64,000 bases of DNA. Source: Pseudomonas frederiksbergensis (lineage in GTDB: Bacteria; Pseudomonadota; Gammaproteobacteria; Pseudomonadales; Pseudomonadaceae). Shown in pieces: positions 34,978 through 44,194 of the stretch. The notes under the pieces were generated by a model. It saw only the letters and a program-made list of their open reading frames with translations. It did no database searches and was not told the DNA's origin. The stretch is taken from assembly GCF_001874645.1 (NCBI RefSeq), contig NZ_CP017886.1, forward strand, positions 2,914,001 to 2,978,000, written 5' to 3'. Made by a program: the position numbers and the translations under genes. Each line of letters starts with the position of its first letter. The first letter of the stretch is position 1.

Positions 34978-36720
34978 ATGAATAAGGTATTGCGTCATTA
35001 CATACCGGCCACGGCACAACGGTTGCTTCCCAATCGCTGGGATCTGATCGCCATGCCGTTGGTGATTGGCTTCCTGCTGTTTTTCTCGATTGGCGCACAC
35101 CAGACCTGGGCTCCAATCTCGACGTTGCAGACGCAGGTCATTTCGCTGGATCCGGCCGACTTGCCCGAATATGCGATCCGCACGACATTGCGCATGCTCG
35201 CCGCCATGGTCGCGTCACTGATCTTTACCCTGGTGTACGGGACATTGGCGGCCAAAAGCCGGCGGGCAGAGAAGCTGCTGGTGCCAGTACTGGATATCCT
35301 GCAATCGGTGCCGGTGCTGGGCTATATCTCGTTTACCGTGACATTTTTCCTGCTGCTGTTTCCAGGACGGGTGCTGGGCGCGGAGTGCGCGGCGATCTTT
35401 GCCATCTTCACCAGCCAGGCCTGGAACATGACGTTCAGCTTCTACCAGTCGCTGCGCACGGTGCCTCGAGATCTGGAGGAGGTGTCCAGCAACCTGCAGC
35501 TTTCCGGCTGGCAAAAGTTCTGGAAGCTCGATGTGCCGTTCGCCATTCCGGGCCTGGTCTGGAACATGATGATGAGCATGTCCGGTGGCTGGTTCTTCGT
35601 GGTGGCCTCGGAAGCGATCACCGTGGGTGACAAGACCATCACCTTGCCGGGGGTCGGTTCCTATCTGGCAACGGCCATCGAGCAACGCGACATGCACGCA
35701 GTGGGTTACGTCATTCTGGCGATGATTGTGGTCATCCTGATTTACGACCAATTCCTGTTCCGGCCGCTGGTAGCCTGGGCAGACAAGTTCCGGATGGAAG
35801 ACACGGCTTCACAGGCCGGGGCCCCGGAGTCCTGGGTACTGAATCTGATCCAGCGTACCCGGGTCGTTCAGCGCCTGTTGCGGCCATTTCTGCGGGCCAT
35901 CGTGCGTATTACCAATATGCGCCTGAGCCTGCCACGCTCCAAAGCGGTGGTGGTTCAGGCCAGTCCGACGGTTTCAAGGGCTATCGATTGGGTCTGGGCG
36001 GCGGCGATTGTGGCGATGACTCTTTACGCTCTGTATCACATTGTCATCTACGTCGGCAGCGAGGTGACGCTGGACGAACTCTGGCATGTGATCGGTCTGG
36101 GTGCCATTACCCTGCTGCGGGTGGCCTTGTTGATTCTGGTGGCCTCGCTGATCTGGGTACCGCTGGGCGTGCTGATCGGCTTGCGCCCGCATCTGGCGGA
36201 GAAAATCCAGCCGCTGGCCCAGTTCCTGGCGGCGTTCCCGGCGAACCTGCTGTTTCCGGTGTTTGTCATCGTGATTCTGCACTACCAGTTGAACCCGGAC
36301 ATTTGGCTGAGCCCGCTGATCGTGCTGGGTACCCAGTGGTACATCCTGTTCAACGTGATCGCTGGCGCCAGCGCCTTTCCCAACGATTTTCGCGAGGCCG
36401 CGGCCAACTTCCGCATTCGCGGCTGGCAGTGGTGGCGCAAGGTCATGCTGCCCGGCATTTTCCCGTATTACGTGACCGGTGCGATTACTGCCTCGGGCGG
36501 GGCGTGGAACGCCAGTATCGTGTCCGAATTCGTTTCCTGGGGACAGGACAAAGTGGTCGCTCACGGTTTGGGTGCGTACATCGCTCAGACCACCGCGGCT
36601 GGCGACTTTCCAAAAATCACCTTGGGCGTGGTGGTGATGTCGTTCTTTGTCGTGGCGTTCAACCGCTTGCTGTGGCGGCCGATGTACGCCATCGCTGAAA
36701 ACAAACTCCGTCTGAATTAA
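34978..36720 (+). CDS. ABC transporter permease with two fused membrane domains (NitT/TauT type)
   Basis: 580 residues with about 12 membrane segments. Two permease domains lie in one chain, each with an EAA loop for the ATPase: EEVSSNLQLSGWQKFWKLDV at 167-186 and REAAANFRIRGWQWWRKVML at 472-491. Single permeases of this family are about 260 residues, so this is a natural tandem fusion. The substrate class (nitrate/sulfonate/bicarbonate type) comes from family resemblance only. No periplasmic binding protein gene is nearby. The ATPase gene follows after 11 nt. Confidence 0.88.
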   Translation: MNKVLRHYIPATAQRLLPNRWDLIAMPLVIGFLLFFSIGAHQTWAPISTLQTQVISLDPADLPEYAIRTTLRMLAAMVASLIFTLVYGTLAAKSRRAEKLLVPVLDILQSVPVLGYISFTVTFFLLLFPGRVLGAECAAIFAIFTSQAWNMTFSFYQSLRTVPRDLEEVSSNLQLSGWQKFWKLDVPFAIPGLVWNMMMSMSGGWFFVVASEAITVGDKTITLPGVGSYLATAIEQRDMHAVGYVILAMIVVILIYDQFLFRPLVAWADKFRMEDTASQAGAPESWVLNLIQRTRVVQRLLRPFLRAIVRITNMRLSLPRSKAVVVQASPTVSRAIDWVWAAAIVAMTLYALYHIVIYVGSEVTLDELWHVIGLGAITLLRVALLILVASLIWVPLGVLIGLRPHLAEKIQPLAQFLAAFPANLLFPVFVIVILHYQLNPDIWLSPLIVLGTQWYILFNVIAGASAFPNDFREAAANFRIRGWQWWRKVMLPGIFPYYVTGAITASGGAWNASIVSEFVSWGQDKVVAHGLGAYIAQTTAAGDFPKITLGVVVMSFFVVAFNRLLWRPMYAIAENKLRLN

Positions 36721-36731
36721 CAGGTGTCGAT

Positions 36732-38057
36732 TTGATGAATAGCCAGACTGAAAAAACAGGCGCGCACTCCGAAATTTATGCACTCAAGAACGTCAGCCGC
36801 GGGTTCGGCAAGGGCAAGGACGAGTTGCAGGTGCTCAGCGATGTTGACCTGACCCTGCGCGAGGGCGAAATCGTTGGCATGCTGGGCCGCTCCGGGTCCG
36901 GCAAGTCGACGCTGCTGCGGATCATTGCCGGGCTTATCCTGCCCTCTTCAGGCGAGGTTCGCTATAACGGCTCGTTGTTGACCGGCCCTGCCGAAGGCGT
37001 GGCCATGGTCTTTCAGACCTTTGCCCTGTTTCCCTGGCTGACGGTTCTGGAAAACGTTGAGGCCGGTCTACAGGCGTTGCAGGTCGAACCCAAGGAAGCG
37101 CGCAAACGTGCGCTGGCCGCCATCGACCTGATCGGCCTCGACGGATTCGAAAACGCTTACCCTCGGGAATTGTCGGGCGGTATGCGCCAGCGGGTGGGCT
37201 TTGCCCGGGCGCTGGTGGTCAACCCGACCCTGCTGCTGATGGATGAGCCGTTCTCGGCGCTGGATGTACTGACGGCAGAAACCCTGAGAACCGATTTGCT
37301 GGACCTGTGGAGCGGCGGCCAGTTGCCGATCAAGTCCATCCTGATCGTGACCCACAACATCGAAGAGGCGGTGTTGATGTGCGACCGCGTGCTGGTGTTG
37401 TCGTCAAACCCCGGCCGGGTCGTAGCGCAAATCAATGTGCCGTTCCCCCAGCCGCGCAACCGTCTGGACCCGGCCTTTCGCAAAATGGTCGATGACATCT
37501 ATGCACTGATGACCAACCGACGCAGTGCCGACGCCAAAACCGGCAAGGCCGAACTGCAATTGGGCAGCCCGTTGCCTGAGGTATCGACCAACCTTATGGC
37601 CGGTCTGATTTCGGCGCTGGCGGCCGAACCGTATTATGGGCAGGACAGTCTCTCCAATGTCGCCGAGCGTCTGCTGCTGGAGGTCGATGACCTGTTTCCC
37701 GTCGCGGAGATGCTCGAGCATCTGGGGTTTGCCGAGCTCAAGGGCGCCGACATCAAGTTGACCGACGCGGGCAAGCTGTTCGATGAGTACGGTACCCAGG
37801 AACGCAAAACCATTTTTGCCGACCATCTGCTCAGGTATGTGCCATTGGCCGCCCGTATTCGCCAGGTGTTGCAGGAAAGACGTGGTCACTGGGCGCCGCG
37901 TGTGCGTTTCGAGCAGGAATTGGGAGATTCGCTCAATGACACCGCGGTAGAAGAAACACTGGAGAACGTGATCAGTTGGGGCCGGTACGCCGAAATATTC
38001 TCCTATGACGACAACACCGAAACCTTCAGTCTGGAGGATGTCGAAGGCAGTCTGTAA
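36732..38057 (+). CDS. ABC transporter ATP-binding protein with C-terminal AAA-associated domain
   Basis: 441 residues. Walker A GRSGSGKST at 52-60, signature LSGGMRQR at 147-154, Walker B LLLMDEP at 167-173, and the switch His in VTHNIEEA. Typical ATPases of this type end near residue 265. Here about 150 extra residues (about 290-441) form an acidic helical domain of the kind named AAA-associated, with possible regulatory function. It partners the fused permease; two copies would energise one permease chain. Confidence 0.9.
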   Translation: MMNSQTEKTGAHSEIYALKNVSRGFGKGKDELQVLSDVDLTLREGEIVGMLGRSGSGKSTLLRIIAGLILPSSGEVRYNGSLLTGPAEGVAMVFQTFALFPWLTVLENVEAGLQALQVEPKEARKRALAAIDLIGLDGFENAYPRELSGGMRQRVGFARALVVNPTLLLMDEPFSALDVLTAETLRTDLLDLWSGGQLPIKSILIVTHNIEEAVLMCDRVLVLSSNPGRVVAQINVPFPQPRNRLDPAFRKMVDDIYALMTNRRSADAKTGKAELQLGSPLPEVSTNLMAGLISALAAEPYYGQDSLSNVAERLLLEVDDLFPVAEMLEHLGFAELKGADIKLTDAGKLFDEYGTQERKTIFADHLLRYVPLAARIRQVLQERRGHWAPRVRFEQELGDSLNDTAVEETLENVISWGRYAEIFSYDDNTETFSLEDVEGSL

Positions 38058-38100
38058 CCGGCTCATTCAAGGTTGGCCACGACGGTGCAACAGGTAGCTC

Positions 38101-39003
38101 ATGGACAGACTCCAGGAAATGCAGGTATTCGTTGCCGTGGCGCAAGAGCAGGGCTTCTCTGCGGCGGCGCGGCGCCTGGGGTTGTCGGCGGCCAGCGTGA
38201 CGCGGGCGGTGGCGGCGCTGGAGGTACGGATCGGCACTCAACTGCTGACACGGACCACGCGCAGTCTGCATTTGAGTGAGGCCGGTCAGCGTTACCTGGA
38301 AGACTGCCGACGCATTCTGGCGGACATTCAGGAAGCCGAGGCTTCGGCCGCGGGCAGTCACGCAGAGCCGCGTGGGCAGCTGACGATCACCGCACCGGTG
38401 CTGTTCGGTGAGTTGTTCGTGACGCCGGTGATGGTTGGCTACCTTGAGCAGTTTCCCGATATCAGTATCAACGCGTTGCTGGTCGACCGAGTGGTGAGCA
38501 TGGTCGAGGAGGGCATCGACGTCGCCGTGCGCATCGGTGAGCTACCCGACAGCAACCAGCACGCCATTCTGGTGGGTGAGGTGCGGCGGGTTATCTGCGG
38601 GTCTCCTGATTATCTGAGGCGTCATGGCCGGCCTGTGCATCCCAATGATCTGGGCCGAGCGCGGATCGTCGCCACCTCGTCCATTGGGCAACAGCGAAAC
38701 TGGCCCTTTACCGAGGCCGGTGAGGTGTTGAGCGTTCGCCCTGAACCGTGTCTGGTGGTGACGGCGAATCAGGCGGCAATCACGGCTGCAGCCCTGGGGC
38801 TTGGATTGACCCGGGTTCTTTCCTATCAGGTGGCCAGCAAGGTTGCTACCGGTGAGCTGGAAATCGTCCTGCAAGACTTCGAACTTCCACCGTTGCCCAT
38901 CCATGTGGTGTATCAGGGCGGACGCAAGGCGCCGGTGCGGGTCCGCAGTTTTGTGGACTATGCGGTGAGCGCGTTACGGGAACATCCGGCGTTACGTACC
39001 TGA
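38101..39003 (+). CDS. LysR-family transcriptional regulator
   Basis: 300 residues. The winged helix-turn-helix at 1-60 reads MDRLQEMQVFVAVAQEQGFS, then AAARRLGLSAASVTRAVAAL. A substrate-binding-like effector domain (about 92-295) follows. It lies in the same direction as, and 130 nt before, the glutathione transferase gene, a likely target. The effector is unknown. Confidence 0.93.
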   Translation: MDRLQEMQVFVAVAQEQGFSAAARRLGLSAASVTRAVAALEVRIGTQLLTRTTRSLHLSEAGQRYLEDCRRILADIQEAEASAAGSHAEPRGQLTITAPVLFGELFVTPVMVGYLEQFPDISINALLVDRVVSMVEEGIDVAVRIGELPDSNQHAILVGEVRRVICGSPDYLRRHGRPVHPNDLGRARIVATSSIGQQRNWPFTEAGEVLSVRPEPCLVVTANQAAITAAALGLGLTRVLSYQVASKVATGELEIVLQDFELPPLPIHVVYQGGRKAPVRVRSFVDYAVSALREHPALRT

Positions 39004-39132
39004 GGCGTTATTGCACGGGATGAAATGATGGATTGTCTTTTCTGGCTATTCTGTTGTTTGGGTGACGGATAGAAGATAGGGCCATCCAGCGCGGTTCTTT
39101 ACCGAGCGGCGCAATCCACCCCGGAGTCGACC

Positions 39133-39756
39133 ATGCACGCTATCAAACTCTACAACTTCCCACGTTCCGGCCACGCCCACCGCGTGGAGTTGATGCTGTC
39201 CTTGCTTGAGCTGCCAACGGAATTGATTTTTGTCGATCTGGCGAAAGGCGCGCATAAACAACCGGACTTTCTCGCACTCAACGCCTTCGGCCAAGTCCCG
39301 GTGATCGATGACCAAGGTGTAGTGCTGGCGGATTCCAACGCCATTCTGGTGTACCTGGCGCAGAAATACGGCAAGGGCCGCTGGCTGCCCGCCGACCCGG
39401 TCGGTACGGCCAGGGTTCAGCGCTGGTTATCGGTGGCGGCCGGGCCGATTGCCTTCGGTCCGGCCATTGCACGGCTGATCACGGTGTTCGGTGCGCCTTA
39501 CAATGCCGAAGAAGTGATCGCTCGTTCCCACAATCTGCTCAAGGTGATTGATCAGGAACTGAGCAAATCTACCTACCTCGCCGGCAATGAGCCGACCATC
39601 GCCGATGTTGCTGCCTACAGCTACATCGCCCATGCGCCGGAAGGCAATGTGTCGCTGGCCGACTATGCGAACGTGCAGTCCTGGCTGGCGCGTGTCGAGG
39701 CCTTGCCCGGCTTCGTCGGCATGCCACGCACCGTGGCCGGTTTGCAAACTGCCTGA
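39133..39756 (+). CDS. Glutathione S-transferase family protein
   Basis: 207 residues. The thioredoxin-like N-domain (1-80) has [17 protein letters not shown], cis-Pro in GQVPVI and the glutathione-binding ADSNAIL motif. The helical C-domain (90-200) has [16 protein letters not shown]. Enzymatic substrate unknown. The next gene starts 63 nt later and is probably co-transcribed. Confidence 0.92.
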   Translation: MHAIKLYNFPRSGHAHRVELMLSLLELPTELIFVDLAKGAHKQPDFLALNAFGQVPVIDDQGVVLADSNAILVYLAQKYGKGRWLPADPVGTARVQRWLSVAAGPIAFGPAIARLITVFGAPYNAEEVIARSHNLLKVIDQELSKSTYLAGNEPTIADVAAYSYIAHAPEGNVSLADYANVQSWLARVEALPGFVGMPRTVAGLQTA

Positions 39757-39819
39757 AGCGCTTACGGCCCGACGATGTGGGCCGTTCACACTGCGCCGGG
39801 TGCGCAGGGGAGAACTGCG

Positions 39820-41850
39820 ATGGAGCTTTCACCTTGGCATGCGGGCGAGAAACAGTTGCAGGCTCATGCAGGGGTTGCCGAGCGTATGGAAGCGCACGGG
39901 CGCAAGGTGATCCGCAGTGAAATGCCGGATCAGCATCGGCAGTTCTATCGGCAGCTGCCGTTCATGCTGTTCGGTGCAGTGGACATCGACGGTAACCCCT
40001 GGGCGAGCATCCTCGAAGGTCAACCGGGCTTTGCCCATTCCCCTGAGCCTGCGCTTTTGCAACTGGATAGTTTGCCTGCTGTCGATGACCCGGCGCAATT
40101 GCAGGCTGGGGTGGCGATGGGTTTGCTGGGGATCGAGCTGCACACCCGGCGCCGTAACCGGATCAATGGCCGGGTCAGCACAATCGGTGCCCAAGGCCTG
40201 AGCGTCGTGGTTGAGCAGGCCTTTGGTAATTGCCCGCAGTACATTCAATTACGTCAGTTCAAATCGGTGCCGCTGGCGGATCCGTCGACCCGTATCGCAC
40301 AGCGTCTGAATACCCTGGATGACGCAGCGAGGGCGATGATTTGTGGTGCAGACACCTTCTTTGTCGCCAGTTACGTGGATGTGGATAACTCAAGGGCTGT
40401 GGATGTTTCCCACCGCGGTGGTCAGGCGGGTTTCGTTCAAGTCGAGGGCGACTGCCTGACCATCCCTGATTTTGCCGGCAATCTGCACTTCAATACCTTG
40501 GGCAACCTGTTACTCAATCCGCGAGCCGGGTTGCTGTTTATCGATTTCACCTCGGGTGACCTGTTGCAGGTCAGCGGTCGCACGGAAATCATCCTCGATG
40601 GCCTGCAAGTCAAGGCCTTTCAAGGTGCCGAACGGTTGTGGAAGCTGCACGTGCAGCACGTCGTACGGCGGCCCGCAGCGTTGGCGTTGCGCTGGCGCTT
40701 CGACGGGGTTTCGCCCAACAGTTTGATGACCGGCACCTGGGAACAGGCTGCCGCCAGGTTGCAGGCAGCGGCATTGGGCGATCGTTGGCGGCCCTTGCGG
40801 GTCAGCCGAATCGAGCGGGAAAGCCAGAGCATTCGCTCGATCTATCTGGAACCGGCTGACGGCGCAGGGTTACCGCTGTTCCTGGCCGGGCAGCACTTGC
40901 CGGTGCGTTTCACGCTTGATGGCCAGGTGCATATCCGTACTTACAGTCTGTCGAGTGCGCCCTCCGATGAATTCTTCCGCATCAGCGTGAAGCGTGATGG
41001 ATTGGTGTCTTCGCATCTGCATGAACACATTCGGGTCGGTGACCTGATTGAAGCACGCGCACCGCAAGGGCATTTCACGGTAGCCGCCAATGAGCCTCGG
41101 CCACTGGTGCTGTTGGCGGCCGGGGTCGGCATCACGCCGTTGTTGTCGATGCTGCGTGAAGTGGTTTACCAGGGCCAGCGCACCCGGCGTACCCGGCCGA
41201 GCTGGTTGATTCAGAGTTCGCGCAGCCTGGCCGATCAACCGTTTCGGGTTGAGCTTGATCGCTTGTTGGAGGGGGCGGATGGCGCTGTGCGGGTCGTTCG
41301 GCTGCTCAGCCAACCGGAAAGTCAGGCCCGGGAGGGCGAGGATTTTGACCTGACCGGGCGTATCGACCTGGCGCTGCTTAAAACCATCCTGTTGGTGGAA
41401 GACTACGATCAGGTGGCTTTTGTCTTGTGCGGCCCGAGCAGTTTCACTCAAGGGCTGTACGACGATTTACGTAGGCTGGACATCCGCGATGAGCGGATTC
41501 ACGCCGAAACCTTTGGTCCTTCGACACTGCGTCGGCAGCCGGATCCAGAGGCGGTAGTCATCGAGCAGCCTCCAGCGGCCACCGCCTCGGTTGCGGTGGT
41601 GTTCCAGCGTTCGGCCATTGATGCACGCTGGCAGCCGGACAGCGGCAGTTTGCTGGAGTTGGCGGAAAGCCAGGGATTGCGGCCAGAGTTCAGCTGCCGC
41701 GGCGGATCCTGTGGCACCTGCAAGACTCGTTTGATCAGCGGTCAGGTGAATTATCCACAGCCTCCGGCGGAGTTACCCGGTGCCGGGGAAGTGCTGATTT
41801 GCTGTGCAGTTCCGGCTCAGGGCCAGACACCGCTGGTGCTCGACCTGTAA
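39820..41850 (+). CDS. Fused FMN-binding / ferredoxin reductase / 2Fe-2S protein
   Basis: 676 residues from the ATG at 39820, 6 nt after AGGGGAGA. The N-terminal part (about 1-290) resembles pyridoxamine-phosphate-oxidase-like split barrels (FMLFGAVDIDGNPWASIL). A ferredoxin-reductase FAD domain (about 325-425) has IRTYSLSSAP, and the NAD domain (about 430-550) has VLLAAGVGITPLLSMLREV. The C-terminal plant-type ferredoxin has Cys at 626, 631, 634 and 661. It is probably a self-sufficient NAD(P)H-dependent oxidoreductase; the substrate is unknown. Its link with a glutathione transferase and a LysR regulator suggests a role with xenobiotics or oxidants. Confidence 0.88.
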   Translation: MELSPWHAGEKQLQAHAGVAERMEAHGRKVIRSEMPDQHRQFYRQLPFMLFGAVDIDGNPWASILEGQPGFAHSPEPALLQLDSLPAVDDPAQLQAGVAMGLLGIELHTRRRNRINGRVSTIGAQGLSVVVEQAFGNCPQYIQLRQFKSVPLADPSTRIAQRLNTLDDAARAMICGADTFFVASYVDVDNSRAVDVSHRGGQAGFVQVEGDCLTIPDFAGNLHFNTLGNLLLNPRAGLLFIDFTSGDLLQVSGRTEIILDGLQVKAFQGAERLWKLHVQHVVRRPAALALRWRFDGVSPNSLMTGTWEQAAARLQAAALGDRWRPLRVSRIERESQSIRSIYLEPADGAGLPLFLAGQHLPVRFTLDGQVHIRTYSLSSAPSDEFFRISVKRDGLVSSHLHEHIRVGDLIEARAPQGHFTVAANEPRPLVLLAAGVGITPLLSMLREVVYQGQRTRRTRPSWLIQSSRSLADQPFRVELDRLLEGADGAVRVVRLLSQPESQAREGEDFDLTGRIDLALLKTILLVEDYDQVAFVLCGPSSFTQGLYDDLRRLDIRDERIHAETFGPSTLRRQPDPEAVVIEQPPAATASVAVVFQRSAIDARWQPDSGSLLELAESQGLRPEFSCRGGSCGTCKTRLISGQVNYPQPPAELPGAGEVLICCAVPAQGQTPLVLDL

Positions 41851-41851
41851 T

Positions 41852-41927
41852 AAAAGATCGCAGCCTGCGGCAGCTCCTACAGAGGATCGGCGTACTTCGT
41901 AGGAGCTGCCGCAGGCTGCGATCTTTT
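41852..41927. repeat. Inverted REP pair between convergent genes
   Basis: Two perfectly complementary 29-nt REP arms (41852-41880 and 41899-41927) surround an 18-nt spacer. The element fills almost all the space between the ferredoxin fusion gene and wbpZ, where it can act as a bidirectional terminator. Confidence 0.93.
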
Positions 41928-41932
41928 GATCA

Positions 41933-43063
41933 TCAAGCGTAGGACAGCGATTTCTCCTCCAGCAGCTCCCGATACAGCTCGGTCCATTTGCGACCCATTT
42001 CGTCAGCGGTAAACAGCTGCCGGTAACGAGCTTCAGCCTTCACGCCCATTTCCGCTGCGCGGACAGGGTTTTCCCAGAGTGCGCGCATGGCTTCGCGAAA
42101 CGCCTGTGGATTACTCGGAGGCACCACCAGCCCGGTTTCTTCGTGAATATTGATATAACTGGTGCCGGTGCCGATTTCGCTGGAGATCATCGGTTTGCCA
42201 TACATTGCCCCTTCGAGCAGGGAGATGCCAAACGCTTCCGAGCGCAGGTGTGACGGAAAGACAATCGCGTAGCTCAGTTGTAGCACCGCGGCTTTGTCTT
42301 CATCATCCAGGCGCCCGAGGAAATGCAGGTTGCGCAGACCCAGCGCGGCGGCTTGGGCGTGCAGCTCATTTTCCAGAGGCCCGGCGCCGACAATCACCAC
42401 CGGGTAATCAATATCTTTGAGTGCATCGAGCAGGATGTGCAGACCCTTGTAGTAACGCATGACACCGACGAACAGAAAGAAACGTTCTCCCAGGCGTTGC
42501 CGCCAACAGGCCATGCGTTCGATGTCGGGTTTTGGATAAGCGGATTTGTTCAGGCCGTAGGGAATGACCCGGGTTTTGTCCGAGAATTTTTTCAGGACGT
42601 CACTGGTATGCAGGTAGTTTGGCGACGCCGCGACAATCCGGTCAGCGCTGGCAAGAAAGCGCGTCATCAACGGCCGGTAGAGTTTGAGCAGATGCTTTTG
42701 CCGGATGATGTCCGAGTGGTACGTCACTACGCTGGGTTTGTTCATGCCGCTGAGGAAATGCACCACATCCATGAACGGCCAGGGAAAGTGATAGTTGACC
42801 ACGTCGGCTTCTGCGGCTAATTCCCGAAACTGCTTGAAGACGCTGTAGGACAAACCGGTAGATGCGAATTGCACATCGAGTTTGGCGCGATGGACCTCGT
42901 GCTGATAAAACCGGATGACCGCAGGCGTCGGGTTGGCGCTTAACGTCAGAACCTTGCTCTGAATGCCGTGCTGTGCGCCGCTTTCGCATAGTTCGAACAT
43001 GACATGTTCGATACCGCCGACGGTTTCTGATAAATACGTTTTGTAAAAATGAAGAACACGCAT
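41933..43063 (-). CDS. wbpZ: Glycosyltransferase WbpZ (D-rhamnan)
   Basis: 376 residues, GT4-type GT-B fold. The N-domain (MRVLHFYKTYLSETVGGIEH) is followed by the C-domain with FLFVGVMRYYKGLHILLDAL and the nucleotide-sugar motif SEAFGISLLEGAMYGKPMIS. In P. aeruginosa the homologue starts the D-rhamnose chain on the lipid-linked primer. It is the last gene of the operon. Confidence 0.88.
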   Translation of the reverse strand: MRVLHFYKTYLSETVGGIEHVMFELCESGAQHGIQSKVLTLSANPTPAVIRFYQHEVHRAKLDVQFASTGLSYSVFKQFRELAAEADVVNYHFPWPFMDVVHFLSGMNKPSVVTYHSDIIRQKHLLKLYRPLMTRFLASADRIVAASPNYLHTSDVLKKFSDKTRVIPYGLNKSAYPKPDIERMACWRQRLGERFFLFVGVMRYYKGLHILLDALKDIDYPVVIVGAGPLENELHAQAAALGLRNLHFLGRLDDEDKAAVLQLSYAIVFPSHLRSEAFGISLLEGAMYGKPMISSEIGTGTSYINIHEETGLVVPPSNPQAFREAMRALWENPVRAAEMGVKAEARYRQLFTADEMGRKWTELYRELLEEKSLSYA

Positions 43064-44194
43064 TCAACCTCCCAAAGCCTGGCGGTAGGCGCGGACGGTC
43101 AGCTTCGCGCAGCGCTCCCAGGAAAAAAGCTTCGCCCGTTGCAATCCCGCTTCTCGGCATACTTGCCGATGCGCTTCATCGTCGGCCAAACGACTCATGG
43201 CTTCACACAACCCGTGCACATCATCCGGCTCAATGTAATTGCCCGCGGTGCCCGCAACTTCGGGCATGGACGAGTATCGGGTCAGTACTACGGGTGTGCC
43301 GCTGGACATGGCCTCCAGAACCGGCAGACCAAAACCTTCATAAACAGAGGGGAAAACCAGCGCCCGGGCCCCAGCTACCAGTTGTGCGACCTGCTCATCA
43401 GGCAGGTACCCCAGCAGGCGGACATGGCCGGCTGCCAGGGCCTTGTGCAGTTCATCATTGAGTTGGTCTCCCTTCCACCCGGCCATGCCGATGACCAGCA
43501 AAGGAAAACGCTGACGCAGTGCCTGCGGCAGTTGCGCGTGAGCACGCAATGCCAGCGACAGGTTCTTGCGCGGCTCCAGAGTCCCGACACACAGGAAGTA
43601 CCGCTGTGGCTGCACACCGTGAGGTTGCAGCGTCTGCTGCAAGGACTCGTTCGAGCGTGGATGAAAACGTGTCGCGGCCCCCAGTGGCGCAACCACGAAA
43701 CGCTCAGGCCCGAGGCCGAAGTAGCGCTGGGCCTCGTCGGCGACAAACTGCGAGTCGGTCAGGATCAGGCGTGCCTGTCGCACGCCTTTGCCCAGTCGAC
43801 GTTCAATCTCCCGTAACCGCGCTGCCGGTTGGGTCGAAGGGTAGTGCAGATGGGTCAGGTCGTGCAGGGTGATGATGGTCGGGCCCTTGAATGCCAAGGG
43901 CCACAGACTCGGTTCGTGGTAGAGGTCGATGGCCGCCGAGTGTCCCCGGTCGAAGCGCCGTTGCTCCAGCCAGCGCCGTGCCTGGTAGGCACCGGGGATC
44001 TGCCGCAGCAACGGTGTCAGCCGTGAGTAGCCGGGCATTGCCGCCTGCGGTAGTGACGAACTCCAGCCCCAGCCGTGGAACAACGACAGTTCCAGGTCTG
44101 GCTCATGGGTCAGGGCGCTGACCAGTTCGGCCAGATAGTGGCCGATACCGGTTCGAGGTGCCTGCAGAATTCGTGCGTTAAGGGCAATCTGCAT
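43064..44194 (-). CDS. wbpY: Glycosyltransferase WbpY (D-rhamnan)
   Basis: 376 residues from the ATG at 44194 (MQIALNARILQAPRTGIGHY). GT4-type with FLCVGTLEPRKNLSLALRAH and VFPSVYEGFGLPVLEAMSSG. It extends the rhamnan by inference from the P. aeruginosa operon. It overlaps the wbpX end by 17 nt, and wbpZ starts directly after it. Confidence 0.88.
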   Translation of the reverse strand: MQIALNARILQAPRTGIGHYLAELVSALTHEPDLELSLFHGWGWSSSLPQAAMPGYSRLTPLLRQIPGAYQARRWLEQRRFDRGHSAAIDLYHEPSLWPLAFKGPTIITLHDLTHLHYPSTQPAARLREIERRLGKGVRQARLILTDSQFVADEAQRYFGLGPERFVVAPLGAATRFHPRSNESLQQTLQPHGVQPQRYFLCVGTLEPRKNLSLALRAHAQLPQALRQRFPLLVIGMAGWKGDQLNDELHKALAAGHVRLLGYLPDEQVAQLVAGARALVFPSVYEGFGLPVLEAMSSGTPVVLTRYSSMPEVAGTAGNYIEPDDVHGLCEAMSRLADDEAHRQVCREAGLQRAKLFSWERCAKLTVRAYRQALGG

